NCBI GenBank assembly: GCA_030587365.1
Contig: JAUQZE010000035.1
Span: forward strand, 1-64,000
Direction: 5' to 3'
Source: Candidatus Freyarchaeota archaeon
GTDB taxonomy: Archaea > Asgardarchaeota > Jordiarchaeia > Jordiarchaeales > Jordiarchaeaceae
DNA: 64,000 nucleotides
The notes below the pieces were generated by a model. That model did no database searches and was not told the origin of the DNA. It saw only the letters and a list, made by a program, of their open reading frames with translations. The position numbers and the translations under genes are program-made. Positions 8,632 through 17,074 of this stretch are shown piece by piece. Positions within the stretch are counted from its first letter, which is position 1, and each line of letters begins with the position of its first letter.

Positions 8632-9927
8632 CTATTTTTCATTTCTCTCGTGTTTTTTAGCGGTTTTTCTCTTTCTGGAAATTGTGGGTGATATTTTTTG
8701 CGGTTTTTTCAGTCTTCTCTCTTTCTTCATCATTTCCCGCATGTAAACCTGAGAGATGAGAACCACTATTACCAGTATTACGCTGTAGAAATAGAACATG
8801 GACTCGAATCCAAAATAAGAACTTATTAGAGCTCCAGCCACTGGTCCAATGCTATAGCCTACATAATATGCTATGTCGAAGAGTGACATAACAGTTGCAT
8901 ATGCTTCGACGCCTTCTTCCTGAAGAGACTCTATAGCTAAGGGGGTCAAGGGTGTCCAGGCTATAGTTGCAACAGCTGCGTTGACCATTATGCATGCTGT
9001 TAAACTTACCGGGTCGTTGCAGAAGGGTATAATCAGGTTTACCACAGCCAGCAAAGCCATTCCCACCACTATAAAATTTTTTCTTCCGTATCTGTCAGAT
9101 AGTCTGCCGGCTAATGGTCGACATGCTGCGTAGCTGAGAGACGCCGCTCCAAAAACTAAACCTATCTGCGTACTGGAAAGATTAAAACGCCCAGATAGGT
9201 AGGGAGGCATCAAAGGCTCAAGGAACCCCCAGAAAATCATAGTTAAAACATTTATGAGTATTAGTATGAGCACATTTCTGATTCCAAGAGCTCTCCTGAG
9301 TATCTTTCTGTAAGGTAATGTCTCTACCACTGTTTTACTTCTGGTCTCTCTCAATCTAAAAAACATGTAAACGCACATAAATAGCGAAAGTGACGCTATC
9401 ACTAGAAAGGGAATATTGAAATTTATATCTGCCAAGACTCCCCCCACCAAAGGCCCAGCAATACCACCCACACCAGTTACTCCGGCTGCGATTCCCAATT
9501 TTTCCCCCTTATCTCTTCCCGGAAAGGTATCTGCCACCAAAGCTAGAGCCGAAGACCAGGTCGCCGAAGCGGCTAACCCCTGCACAGCCCTACATGCCAC
9601 AATCAATGGTACGTTTCGGGCTAAGGGATAGAGCAACGAAGATACGCTCAAAAAAAGCATTCCCAGAACCATGAAGGGCCTCCTACCGTAACGGTCGGAC
9701 ATCAGCCCAAAGGGAATCGTGGCTACCAACTGTACCAAAGCGTACGAGGCGAAGATAATCCCCAAATCAAGATCAGAGGCACCTAGTGACACTGCGTACT
9801 GGGGGAGAAACGGAACTATGAGTCCGTATCCTAGGGTATCAATAAACGCACTTGAGCAAACAATCACCAGTATCTCCGTCGAGGGGCTGATACTTCTCAG
9901 AGGCAACCGCAAAAAAATCGCCCGCAA
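8632..9927 (-). CDS. MFS transporter (drug-efflux-like), tandem copy 1
   Basis: 431 residues, 12 predicted membrane helices. MFS motif A is present in both halves: GLMSDRYGRRPFMVLG after helix 2 and GRLSDRYGRKNFIVVG after helix 8. The proline/glycine-rich helix-5 motif (GVTGVGGIAGPLVGG) is the antiporter signature of the DHA1 drug:proton family, so export of a small hydrophobic compound is the best guess. The C-terminal tail is very basic (KKPQKISPTISRKRKTAKK). Most similar to the next two genes; the three are tandem duplicates. Confidence 0.9.
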   Translation of the reverse strand: MRAIFLRLPLRSISPSTEILVIVCSSAFIDTLGYGLIVPFLPQYAVSLGASDLDLGIIFASYALVQLVATIPFGLMSDRYGRRPFMVLGMLFLSVSSLLYPLARNVPLIVACRAVQGLAASATWSSALALVADTFPGRDKGEKLGIAAGVTGVGGIAGPLVGGVLADINFNIPFLVIASLSLFMCVYMFFRLRETRSKTVVETLPYRKILRRALGIRNVLILILINVLTMIFWGFLEPLMPPYLSGRFNLSSTQIGLVFGAASLSYAACRPLAGRLSDRYGRKNFIVVGMALLAVVNLIIPFCNDPVSLTACIMVNAAVATIAWTPLTPLAIESLQEEGVEAYATVMSLFDIAYYVGYSIGPVAGALISSYFGFESMFYFYSVILVIVVLISQVYMREMMKKERRLKKPQKISPTISRKRKTAKKHERNEK

Positions 9928-10187
9928 AAACCTGTTTGTATTTTTCTAACAAACAAGTAGCTTGTATACTTTTTTTAAGCTTAACTTCTTTCAAATTATA
10001 TTATTGATGAAAAAAGTTCAGTCACAATTATAAAAAGGATTCATTAATTGCTTCTTTCGACTGAAAGTAAAGAAACTGGTTTAAGAGAGGAAAGTAAATA
10101 ATAGTAATCATTAGGATGGTTTGTTTTAATGGGTTTAATCGGCGGATTGAAAATCTGAAACTTTTCAAGTCTCGTTGTTTTCGTTTT

Positions 10188-11471
10188 TCAGTTTGCTTCC
10201 CCTAGTTTTCTGTGGTTCAGCCTCCTTCTTTTGGAAATTTCCTGCTCAATGATTTGTGGTCTCTTTAGCTTTGTTTTCTTCTTCTTTATTTCTTGCATGT
10301 AGGCCTGTGAGAAAATAAGACATATTACAAGCATCAAGCTGTAAAAGATGAACATGGAATCAAATCCAAAATAAGAACTCGTAAAAGTTCCAATTACAGG
10401 ACCGATACTATAACCTACATAAAACGCTATGTCGACGAGTGCCTGGACGGTGGCGTACGCTCCGACTCGCCGGTCCTGAAGAGACTCTATGACTAAGGGT
10501 GTCAAGGGTGTCCAGGCTATGGCTGCTACAGCTGAGGAGAGCATCAGGAAGATCGTTAAGCTCACGGTATCCCAGCTGAAGGGTATGATTACGTTTGCTA
10601 CGGCTAGGAGAATCATTCCACTTATTATGAACTTCTTTCTCCCGTATTTATCCGATAGTCTGCCGACTACTGGTTGAATTATCGCGTAGACGAAAGTCAT
10701 CCCTCCAAAAATTAAACCTATCTCCGTGCTTGAGAGATTAAAACATCCGGACAGGTATGGGGGCATTAAAGGCTCAATGAATCCCCAAAAAATTGTTGTT
10801 AAAACGTTAATAATTATGATTATGAGAACATTTCTTATTCTAAGGGATTCTCCAATCATCTTTCTATAAGGAATTCTTTCCACTGATTCTTCTCTTCTTT
10901 CAACCTTCAGCCTGAAACCCATATAGATGAACATGACTATACAAGCCGAGGCGATTATTAGAAAAGGTAAGTTAAAATTTACATCGGATACAACTCCTCC
11001 CACCAAGGGCCCGGCAATACCCCCCATATTGGTGGCTCCGGACGCAATTCCCAGTTTCGCCCCCTTATCTTTTCCCGGATATACGTCTGCCACTAACGCT
11101 ATAGCTGAAGACCAGGTCGCCGCAGCCGCTAAGCCCTGTACCGCCCTGCACAATATCATCAAGGGTACGTTTCGGGCTAAGGGATAGAGCAGCGAAGCCA
11201 CACCCAAAAGAAGCATTCCCATAATCATGAAGGGCCTCCTACCGTAACGGTCGGACAGCAGCCCAAAGGGAATAACGGTCACCAACTGTACCAAGGCGTA
11301 AGAGGCGAAAATGATACCCACATCTAGGTCAGATGCGCCAAGGGATATGGCGTACTGTGGAAGAAAGGGAATTACGATTCCGTATGCCAATGAATCGATA
11401 AATGCGCTTATACAAACAATCACCAGTATTTCCGTCGAGCGGGACATCTTCTTCTTGAATTGTCTCTGCAA
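10188..11471 (-). CDS. MFS transporter (drug-efflux-like), tandem copy 2
   Basis: 427 residues with the same plan as the flanking copies: motif A twice (GLLSDRYGRRPFMIMG and GRLSDKYGRKKFIISG) and the helix-5 antiporter motif GATNMGGIAGPLVGG. Of the three it is closest to the 8632-9927 gene, sharing a near-identical N terminus (STEILVIVC.SAFIDSL.YG) and a similar basic C-terminal tail. A 260-bp spacer separates it from copy 1, so each copy probably has its own promoter. Substrate unknown. Confidence 0.9.
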   Translation of the reverse strand: MQRQFKKKMSRSTEILVIVCISAFIDSLAYGIVIPFLPQYAISLGASDLDVGIIFASYALVQLVTVIPFGLLSDRYGRRPFMIMGMLLLGVASLLYPLARNVPLMILCRAVQGLAAAATWSSAIALVADVYPGKDKGAKLGIASGATNMGGIAGPLVGGVVSDVNFNLPFLIIASACIVMFIYMGFRLKVERREESVERIPYRKMIGESLRIRNVLIIIIINVLTTIFWGFIEPLMPPYLSGCFNLSSTEIGLIFGGMTFVYAIIQPVVGRLSDKYGRKKFIISGMILLAVANVIIPFSWDTVSLTIFLMLSSAVAAIAWTPLTPLVIESLQDRRVGAYATVQALVDIAFYVGYSIGPVIGTFTSSYFGFDSMFIFYSLMLVICLIFSQAYMQEIKKKKTKLKRPQIIEQEISKRRRLNHRKLGEAN

Positions 11472-11591
11472 ATGAATCGCCCCCAGAAGAATTTTTCTTT
11501 TCGCCCATGGTAGAATAGGCTTGAAGATTTTTTAAGGCTAACCCATTTAAAAGCCTCAACAATTAAGGATTTTTGACTTATTTTTTTAAAA

Positions 11592-12851
11592 TTACTCACC
11601 GATTTCCCGAGTTTTTTTGGAAAACTTTCTAATGAATATTCCCTTCTCGATTATCAAAGTTTGAGTAACTATAATCATTACAACGAGCATCCCACTAAAA
11701 ACCCAGAAGATGGATTCGAAACCAAAGTAAGAGGTTATAAACACCCCCAGCATAGGACCAACGCTGTAACCCATAGTGTACGCGATGTTAAAAAGACCAG
11801 AAGCCGTCCCAAAGCTTTCCATATTTTTACTCCTCAAGGATTCCACCGCCAAGGGCATCAGTGGGGTAAAAGCCAATGCCCAGAAGATTCCCGTAATCCC
11901 CAGTATTAGGAAAAGTAAGGGCACACTGGAAGCGTACGGAATTAGTAGACTCAATATACACAGGGCTACAAGTCCGCCTACAATGAATACCTTTCTTCCA
12001 TACCTGTCTGACATCCTACCCACAATCGGCTGAAAAACAGCAAATGTTAGAAAAGCCACCCCAAAAAATAATCCAATCTCCGCACTAGACATATTAAATC
12101 TCCCACGCAGATAGGGCGGCATAAGTGGTTCGATGAATCCAAAAAATATTGCTATCATACTGTTGATAAACACAACTATCAAAACATTTCTGATTCTGAT
12201 AGCTCCGCCCAGCATCTCACGGTAAGGTATAGAAGCTTCCACAGTTTCCTTTCTCGCCAACCGCAATCTAATAAGCATATAGAAAAAGGCAGCGAAAGCT
12301 ACGGAACCTACAATGAAAAATGGTAAACCAAAGTTAATACCACCCAAAACTCCACCCACAACCGGCCCAGCGATACTGCCTAGACCAACAGCCCCATTTG
12401 CAACACCCAACTTTTCACCCTTATCACTTCCCGGATAAGTATCGGCTACAAGAGCTAGGGCAGAAGACCAAGTCGCAGAAGCAGCTAACCCCTGCACCGC
12501 TCTGCAAGCAACCAATGCCAAGACGCTCTTGGCGAAGGGATAATACAGGAAAGACGCTGCCAATAAAATCATTCCCCCCATCATGAAACGTCTTCGCCCA
12601 TACCTATCCGAAAATAACCCGAAGGGAACTGTCGTAAAGAGCTGCACTATAGCAAACGCGGCGAAAATGAGTGCCAAATCAAAATCTGATGCACCTAGAG
12701 ATAAAACATAGGTTGAAAGAATGGGAACCACTATTCCGTAACCAATGGAATCAACAAAGAGACATAAAAACACGACTCCCAAAACCTCTCTCGCCGAAGT
12801 AATGGAAGCCGCCTTCAGTTTCAAAGAATCCTCACCATGACCTTCCTGCAC
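11592..12851 (-). CDS. MFS transporter (drug-efflux-like), tandem copy 3
   Basis: 419 residues; most divergent of the three but still carries motif A twice (GLFSDRYGRRRFMMGG, GRMSDRYGRKVFIVGG) and the antiporter motif GAVGLGSIAGPVVGG. Its N terminus has a longer hydrophilic leader before helix 1. It is the first gene of the tandem array in transcription order, with a 480-bp gene-free region upstream, 120 bp before copy 2. Confidence 0.9.
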   Translation of the reverse strand: MQEGHGEDSLKLKAASITSAREVLGVVFLCLFVDSIGYGIVVPILSTYVLSLGASDFDLALIFAAFAIVQLFTTVPFGLFSDRYGRRRFMMGGMILLAASFLYYPFAKSVLALVACRAVQGLAASATWSSALALVADTYPGSDKGEKLGVANGAVGLGSIAGPVVGGVLGGINFGLPFFIVGSVAFAAFFYMLIRLRLARKETVEASIPYREMLGGAIRIRNVLIVVFINSMIAIFFGFIEPLMPPYLRGRFNMSSAEIGLFFGVAFLTFAVFQPIVGRMSDRYGRKVFIVGGLVALCILSLLIPYASSVPLLFLILGITGIFWALAFTPLMPLAVESLRSKNMESFGTASGLFNIAYTMGYSVGPMLGVFITSYFGFESIFWVFSGMLVVMIIVTQTLIIEKGIFIRKFSKKTREIGE

Positions 12852-13361
12852 CGCTGCTAAGAATAACTTACAAACTTTACACTAAGCTATTATACTTTTC
12901 CTACCTCATTTTTCGTATGATAACTTTTAACCAAACAGCGGAGCAAAAAACATACTCAAAAAAAGAAATAAAATAACAAAACTTCCAAAAGACTCCAAAA
13001 AAACCACAATCTATGCTCCCAAAAAACATTAAGCTTCAAAATTTGGAAAATATTCATAAACAAAATAAAGTCTTCAGAGTTTTGCGGCCCTGGTGGGAGA
13101 TTTCTCTTATTGGAGCCCCTTGGGTATTCATGGAAATGTGCTATAATTTTCAGCTTATTCTTTGCTTAGATGATCTTGTCCAAAGATAGATGGGTTGTAC
13201 TCCTGAGCAGTGCAGGACTCAAAGTATGAGTTTGTCCATAGATTATAGCGCTCCTCGTGAAAAAACCAGCATGAAGCAGCGTTAGCTATTTTTAATAAGG
13301 ACACAGATAGTGAAGAAATCTTGATAAGATATTGAGCATTGTAATAAATGAGGTGATAAAT
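12852..13361. other. Divergent intergenic region (MFS array / cupin)
   Basis: About 510 bp. The part next to the MFS gene is A-rich and should hold its promoter. The part 13080-13330 has higher GC (GCGGCCCTGGTGGGAG, GGAGCCCCTTGGG) than the flanks but no open frame longer than ~20 codons that I trust. It could be a decayed gene or a non-coding RNA; no tRNA-like T-loop was found. Confidence 0.4.
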
Positions 13362-13760
13362 TTGAAGGGATTTGTAGGCGTTATTGAGAAAGAAACCAAG
13401 AAAAACACCGATTTCCGCCGTGTACTGTACACTGGGAAGTATAGTCAGCTAGTACTCATGAGCCTTAAGCCTGGTGAAGAAATAGGTGAAGAGACACACG
13501 ATGATGTTGACCAATTCTTTCGATTTGAGGAAGGGGAAGGAAAAGTGATAATTGACGGTGTGGAACACCGTGTAAAGGACGGAAATGCAGTCGTCGTCCC
13601 TGCGGGTGCTAGACATAATGTGATCAATACCTCTAAGGCCGCTAATCTCAAACTTTACACGATTTACTCGCCACCCGAACACCAAGATGGGGTAGTGCGC
13701 CGCACCAAAAAAGAAGCGATGGCTAGTGAGGAGCATTTTGACGGAAAAACTACAGAATAG
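13362..13760 (+). CDS. Small single-domain cupin protein
   Basis: About 132 residues from a TTG at 13362, chosen because GAGGTGAT lies at 13350-13357; the frame is open back to a TTG at 13332. One cupin barrel: motif 1 appears as ETHDDVDQFFRFEEGEG (usually H-x-H then E and G), followed by the strand GVEHRVKDGNAVVVPAGARHNV, motif 2 with its conserved histidine. First-motif metal ligands are partly changed (H-D-D), so metal content is uncertain. Single-domain cupins of this kind include mannose-6-phosphate-isomerase-like and small dioxygenase-like proteins; the substrate is unknown. Monocistronic. Confidence 0.8.
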   Translation: MKGFVGVIEKETKKNTDFRRVLYTGKYSQLVLMSLKPGEEIGEETHDDVDQFFRFEEGEGKVIIDGVEHRVKDGNAVVVPAGARHNVINTSKAANLKLYTIYSPPEHQDGVVRRTKKEAMASEEHFDGKTTE

Positions 13761-13906
13761 CTCAATATTCAGTATTAAGTGTCATCATTTTTTCTTTTAC
13801 GAAAAATTTATTCTCTTCTCCAATTCTTACTGCTTAAACAGGTAATGGACTTCAAAAAAATAAAAATAGGTAGAAGAGTTAGTAAGGGTAACCTCCCCTA
13901 TTTCCC

Positions 13907-14362
13907 CTACTTCTCTTTTACTTTGACTTCTACGGGCTTTTCTACGGTGGTTGGCTCCTTCTTGTGAACCTTCAGTGTGAGAATACCGTCCTTGAGATCC
14001 GCCTCTACCTTATCAGGAATAATCTCCTCTGGGAAGCAGATGCATCTGCTGAATTCATAGGGTCGCTCTCTGTATAGGTAGTTCTTATCCCCCTCCTCCT
14101 TCACTTCGCCACTGATTTGCAAAATATCACTGCTCACGTTAACCTTTATATCATCCTTTGAAAGTCCAGGGATTTCCGCAGTAACAATGTAACTGTCACC
14201 ATTGTCCTCCATATTCGTCCTCGGGTAACATCCACCTACTGATCTGAATTCCACGATTCTTCTTGAAGGCAGTACTTCGAGCCAAGGTCCAAATAACCCG
14301 TATGTTCTATAAATTACATCTGGCTCACAAGCCACTATGTCTCCAATGTCTACTCTACTCAC
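13907..14362 (-). CDS. hsp20: Small heat shock protein, Hsp20/alpha-crystallin family
   Basis: 151 residues from GTG at 14362, preceded by GGAGGGAT. The alpha-crystallin domain spans ~50-140: GDSYIVTAEIPGLSKDDIKVNVS at its start and the A-x-x-x-G-x-L motif as ADLKDGILTLKV near the end, followed by a short C-terminal tail. Small Hsps bind unfolding proteins as large oligomers without ATP. A second Hsp20 lies at 48957-49439. The promoter region carries a perfect inverted repeat and a TATA box (separate entry), so heat or stress control by a repressor is likely. Confidence 0.92.
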   Translation of the reverse strand: MSRVDIGDIVACEPDVIYRTYGLFGPWLEVLPSRRIVEFRSVGGCYPRTNMEDNGDSYIVTAEIPGLSKDDIKVNVSSDILQISGEVKEEGDKNYLYRERPYEFSRCICFPEEIIPDKVEADLKDGILTLKVHKKEPTTVEKPVEVKVKEK

Positions 14363-14375
14363 TGGTTATCCCTCC

Positions 14376-14436
14376 AGTATACTTCTTTCATTAGTATACA
14401 ATTTCTGGTTGTATACTAGAAGTAGATATATATAAA
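14376..14436 (-). promoter_or_regulatory. hsp20 promoter with palindromic operator
   Basis: Read on the minus strand: TATA box TTTATATATA at 14436-14427, then a perfect inverted repeat TAGTATACAA (14418-14409), 7-base spacer, TTGTATACTA (14401-14392). A further AGTATAC half site lies at 14376-14382, next to the ribosome binding site. Given the usual ~25-base spacing, transcription should start inside the palindrome, a position where bound repressor would block initiation, as with archaeal heat-shock repressors of the Phr type. The regulator itself is not identified. Confidence 0.7.
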
Positions 14437-14535
14437 CCTTTCGACCAGCAAACCATTTATCCCAGAAAACGTGTCAAAAAAGAAGGTAAAGAGAGCGGTG
14501 TGAAAATCTCGACTCTAGTCTAGTCGAGGAGAAGG

Positions 14536-16404
14536 TTATACATTAAAAATTGGTCTTTTTGAAATATGTATGGGTAGTGTTAATTGTTTAAAGGGCTTGT
14601 CGCCGATCTTTTTGTGAATTTCTTTCTCAAGCTCTTTCAGGGTCATTTCGGTTTCTTCTCTGGTTTCTCGAACCCGAACTTTGAGTTTTTCACCCTCCAC
14701 CTCTTTGTCCCCTACCACTATTATGTAGGGTATCCATTCCTCCTCCGCCTGTTTTATCCTTCTTGCCACAGTTTCGCTTCGGTCGTCGATATCTACGCGC
14801 ACTCCTTTGATTTTCTCTGCGAGTTCTTCGGCGAATTTCAGATGTCTTTCGGCAACCGGAATTATTCGTAGCTGAGTGGGGGAGACCCAGACTGGCAGCA
14901 TTGGGGGTTTGCCTTCCTTCTTCATTTTTACTGCGGTGTCGAAAAGAGTGAATAGGTATCTCTCAATGGTGCCGATTACAGCTGAGTGCAGTATGAAGGG
15001 GAACTTTTCGTTTCCATCAGCATCCGTGTATTTTATTCCGAACCTCTTACTGTTTCCGAAGTCTATCTGAACAGTGCCTATCTCTCTAGGCCTGTTAAGG
15101 TCGTCAGCTATATGGTACTCGTTGTTTATCGACCAGTAATAGTTTATTCCCGGAGGATAGAAACATATGAGCAGATTCTTCTTTCTAGTTTTGGCGAGTT
15201 TGAGCAGGAAGTCTTTGTTTCTATTGTAGAAATCTTCTGAGGTCAGGTTTATGAGCAGCTCATAGTTTCGCCCAAGCTCGTCTAAAGCCTCGTAGATTTT
15301 TTCGTGGATTTTGTAGAACCATTCCAAGGATTCCTTCTCGTCTCTGCATATTACGTGGAAGTCGGGCATGTGCATCTTTCTGGTTCTGAAGCAGAGTAGC
15401 AGCTCACCGCTCTGCTCAAGCCGGTAGCTATCTGCCACCTCAAAGGCTCCAAAGGGAAGATTCCGGTAACTGATCGTCCAGTCCTTTATCATGGCGAACT
15501 GCTGGTGGCAAGCCGCATACCGCATAACAAATTTCTTGTTCTCAACATCCAGCTGGTATAATCGGTCGCCGTAGAGTTCCGCGTGCTCCCTCACCGGCTT
15601 CATATCCAGATCAAACATGTTGGTTCCCCTAACAGAGTAAACCGGGATCCCCAGACCTCTAATAATTCTCTCAGCATACTCTGCTATGAGTTCAAACAGT
15701 AGATTTCCCTCAGGACCATACTTCATGTGGCCCCTATCCGAGAAACTCTCCCAGTTTATATTGTACCTCTTAACCACGCTGATGAATTCGGGTTCCTCAC
15801 CAGAACCGGGGCTCTCCCTGCCCAACGCCTCTCTTTCCACTAGGATCTTGAATTCGTCATCCTCACAATTTTTCACATACTCCTCGGCACCGAACTCCTC
15901 ACCCTCCTTGGTCAGCACCAGAAATCTCTTCGCAATTTTCTTCGGTACCTCTTTCGCAACCTCTTCCTTAACCTCTTTCTCCACGGGACGAATCTCCCGG
16001 GAAAGCTCTGACATAGGGTGACCCTTGCAACTTAGTTTGAAAGCCTTGTAGAATCCGAAGGGTGCACGCATCACAGAGCACTCTTCTTTCAGCTTCTCGG
16101 CAACACCTTTGAGAATCTCTACTGCCGTTTTTGGATCCGAAAGATTGGGTGAGAGGTGAGCGTAGGGGTAAACCACTATGTTCTTAGCTCCCACTTGGTC
16201 AGTTACCTTTTTTATTTCTGAAGCGGTTTGGTCGATGACATAGGTCTTATTTATTTCGTCACCTTTCTCAACTGCTGAAAAAACCACCAAGCACTCTTTA
16301 GAACTCCCCTGCTTGATTGATTCATCCTCCAGCTTCTCAGCAATCGGAGTTTTCTGAGTTACCCTATACGAAAACTCGTCTGAGTGTATGAGTAAAATTC
16401 TCAT
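14536..16404 (-). CDS. thrS: Threonyl-tRNA synthetase, archaeal type
   Basis: 622 residues, typical of archaeal ThrRS. Residues ~1-145 are the archaeal editing domain (start MRILLIHSDEFSYRV), structurally a D-aminoacyl-tRNA deacylase relative that removes mischarged serine. The class II catalytic core follows: RGTNMFDLDMKPVREHAELYG, the zinc-binding cysteine and histidines around RYAACHQQF, and motif 2 RNLPFGAFEVADSYRLEQSGEL. The C-terminal anticodon-binding domain begins near PVWVSPTQLRIIPV. It charges tRNA-Thr in the cytoplasm. The domain type is a good archaeal marker. A 44-codon open frame lies just upstream on the same strand. Confidence 0.96.
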   Translation of the reverse strand: MRILLIHSDEFSYRVTQKTPIAEKLEDESIKQGSSKECLVVFSAVEKGDEINKTYVIDQTASEIKKVTDQVGAKNIVVYPYAHLSPNLSDPKTAVEILKGVAEKLKEECSVMRAPFGFYKAFKLSCKGHPMSELSREIRPVEKEVKEEVAKEVPKKIAKRFLVLTKEGEEFGAEEYVKNCEDDEFKILVEREALGRESPGSGEEPEFISVVKRYNINWESFSDRGHMKYGPEGNLLFELIAEYAERIIRGLGIPVYSVRGTNMFDLDMKPVREHAELYGDRLYQLDVENKKFVMRYAACHQQFAMIKDWTISYRNLPFGAFEVADSYRLEQSGELLLCFRTRKMHMPDFHVICRDEKESLEWFYKIHEKIYEALDELGRNYELLINLTSEDFYNRNKDFLLKLAKTRKKNLLICFYPPGINYYWSINNEYHIADDLNRPREIGTVQIDFGNSKRFGIKYTDADGNEKFPFILHSAVIGTIERYLFTLFDTAVKMKKEGKPPMLPVWVSPTQLRIIPVAERHLKFAEELAEKIKGVRVDIDDRSETVARRIKQAEEEWIPYIIVVGDKEVEGEKLKVRVRETREETEMTLKELEKEIHKKIGDKPFKQLTLPIHISKRPIFNV

Positions 16405-16469
16405 GCTTACTGCATCCCATCAAAAAATTATTCCTTGAAATCGATTCTCTGAATATCTAATAAACATAT

Positions 16470-16604
16470 TTATAACTTGTGGTATCCTACCAGAACTACT
16501 CCGCACATTGGACATATCTTGAGGATCGGTTCGGGCTGAAGCTGCTTGATGAGTGGTGAGGGTAGCTCTGGTTTCGCCTCGCTTTCTGTTAGTTCTCCTG
16601 TCAT
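16470..16604 (-). CDS. Possible 44-residue protein with a CPMCG knuckle
   Basis: A short frame from ATG (16604-16602) to TAA (16472-16470), 65 bp upstream of thrS on the same strand. It encodes an acidic/proline-rich N terminus and a C-terminal ILKICPMCGVVLVGYHK. A CPxCG knuckle is typical of zinc ribbons and rubredoxins, but only one is present, so a metal site would need a dimer. A weak ribosome binding site AGGGG precedes it. It could equally be chance or the tail of a decayed gene. Confidence 0.3.
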   Translation of the reverse strand: MTGELTESEAKPELPSPLIKQLQPEPILKICPMCGVVLVGYHKL

Positions 16605-17074
16605 TTAAAATCGCCCCTGTTTCATTGTTGAAAAGCCAGTCCTTTGTATTACACATTAACCCCTCAAAAATTTTACACTGCACTTTGAAAATTATTGTCT
16701 GTGCGCCACGATGGGGCTATAGTAAAATTTATATATATCTGCCGTAAAACTATGGTATAAATAATACATATGGGCTTTATCTCCTCAATTGGAAGGTGGA
16801 CTATCCGGAGAAGCTAGAGGTGTAACAGAACAAAATCAAGCGAAAGAACCAAATCCCTTACAAGCTGTAGCTCACTTGAATGTTTCCGCTAACCGAAAAG
16901 GTACCTGTTAAGCCATAGATTAGAATACGTTAGGAGTAGGGGTTCGCCTTCATTATTGAGGAGGTGTTGGCCCGCCACGATTGGCTACAAATTTATGTAC
17001 AAGATATGCAAAAAAAGGTTCTTCAAATAGAAAATTTACTATCTCTTGCATAAGTAAAAAGGGGGTTTTGGAGG
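16605..17074. other. Gene-free region before the CocE/NonD hydrolase
   Basis: 470 bp. A TATA-like AAAATTTATATATAT lies near 16723-16740. Sequence 16770-17000 has coding-like composition (for example AATCAAGCGAAAGAACC) but all frames are interrupted, so it may be an old decayed gene. GGGGGTTTTGGAGG at 17059-17072 is the hydrolase ribosome binding site region. No RNA gene recognised. Confidence 0.4.

Noticed and set aside
13160..13215. Possible C/D box small RNA (GATGAT...CTGA)
   Set aside because: Boxes deviate from consensus and no terminal stem is seen; kept only as part of an unexplained GC-richer gap.
15686..16021. Plus-strand open frame of 111 codons inside thrS
   Set aside because: Serine-rich antisense shadow of the conserved threonyl-tRNA synthetase gene.
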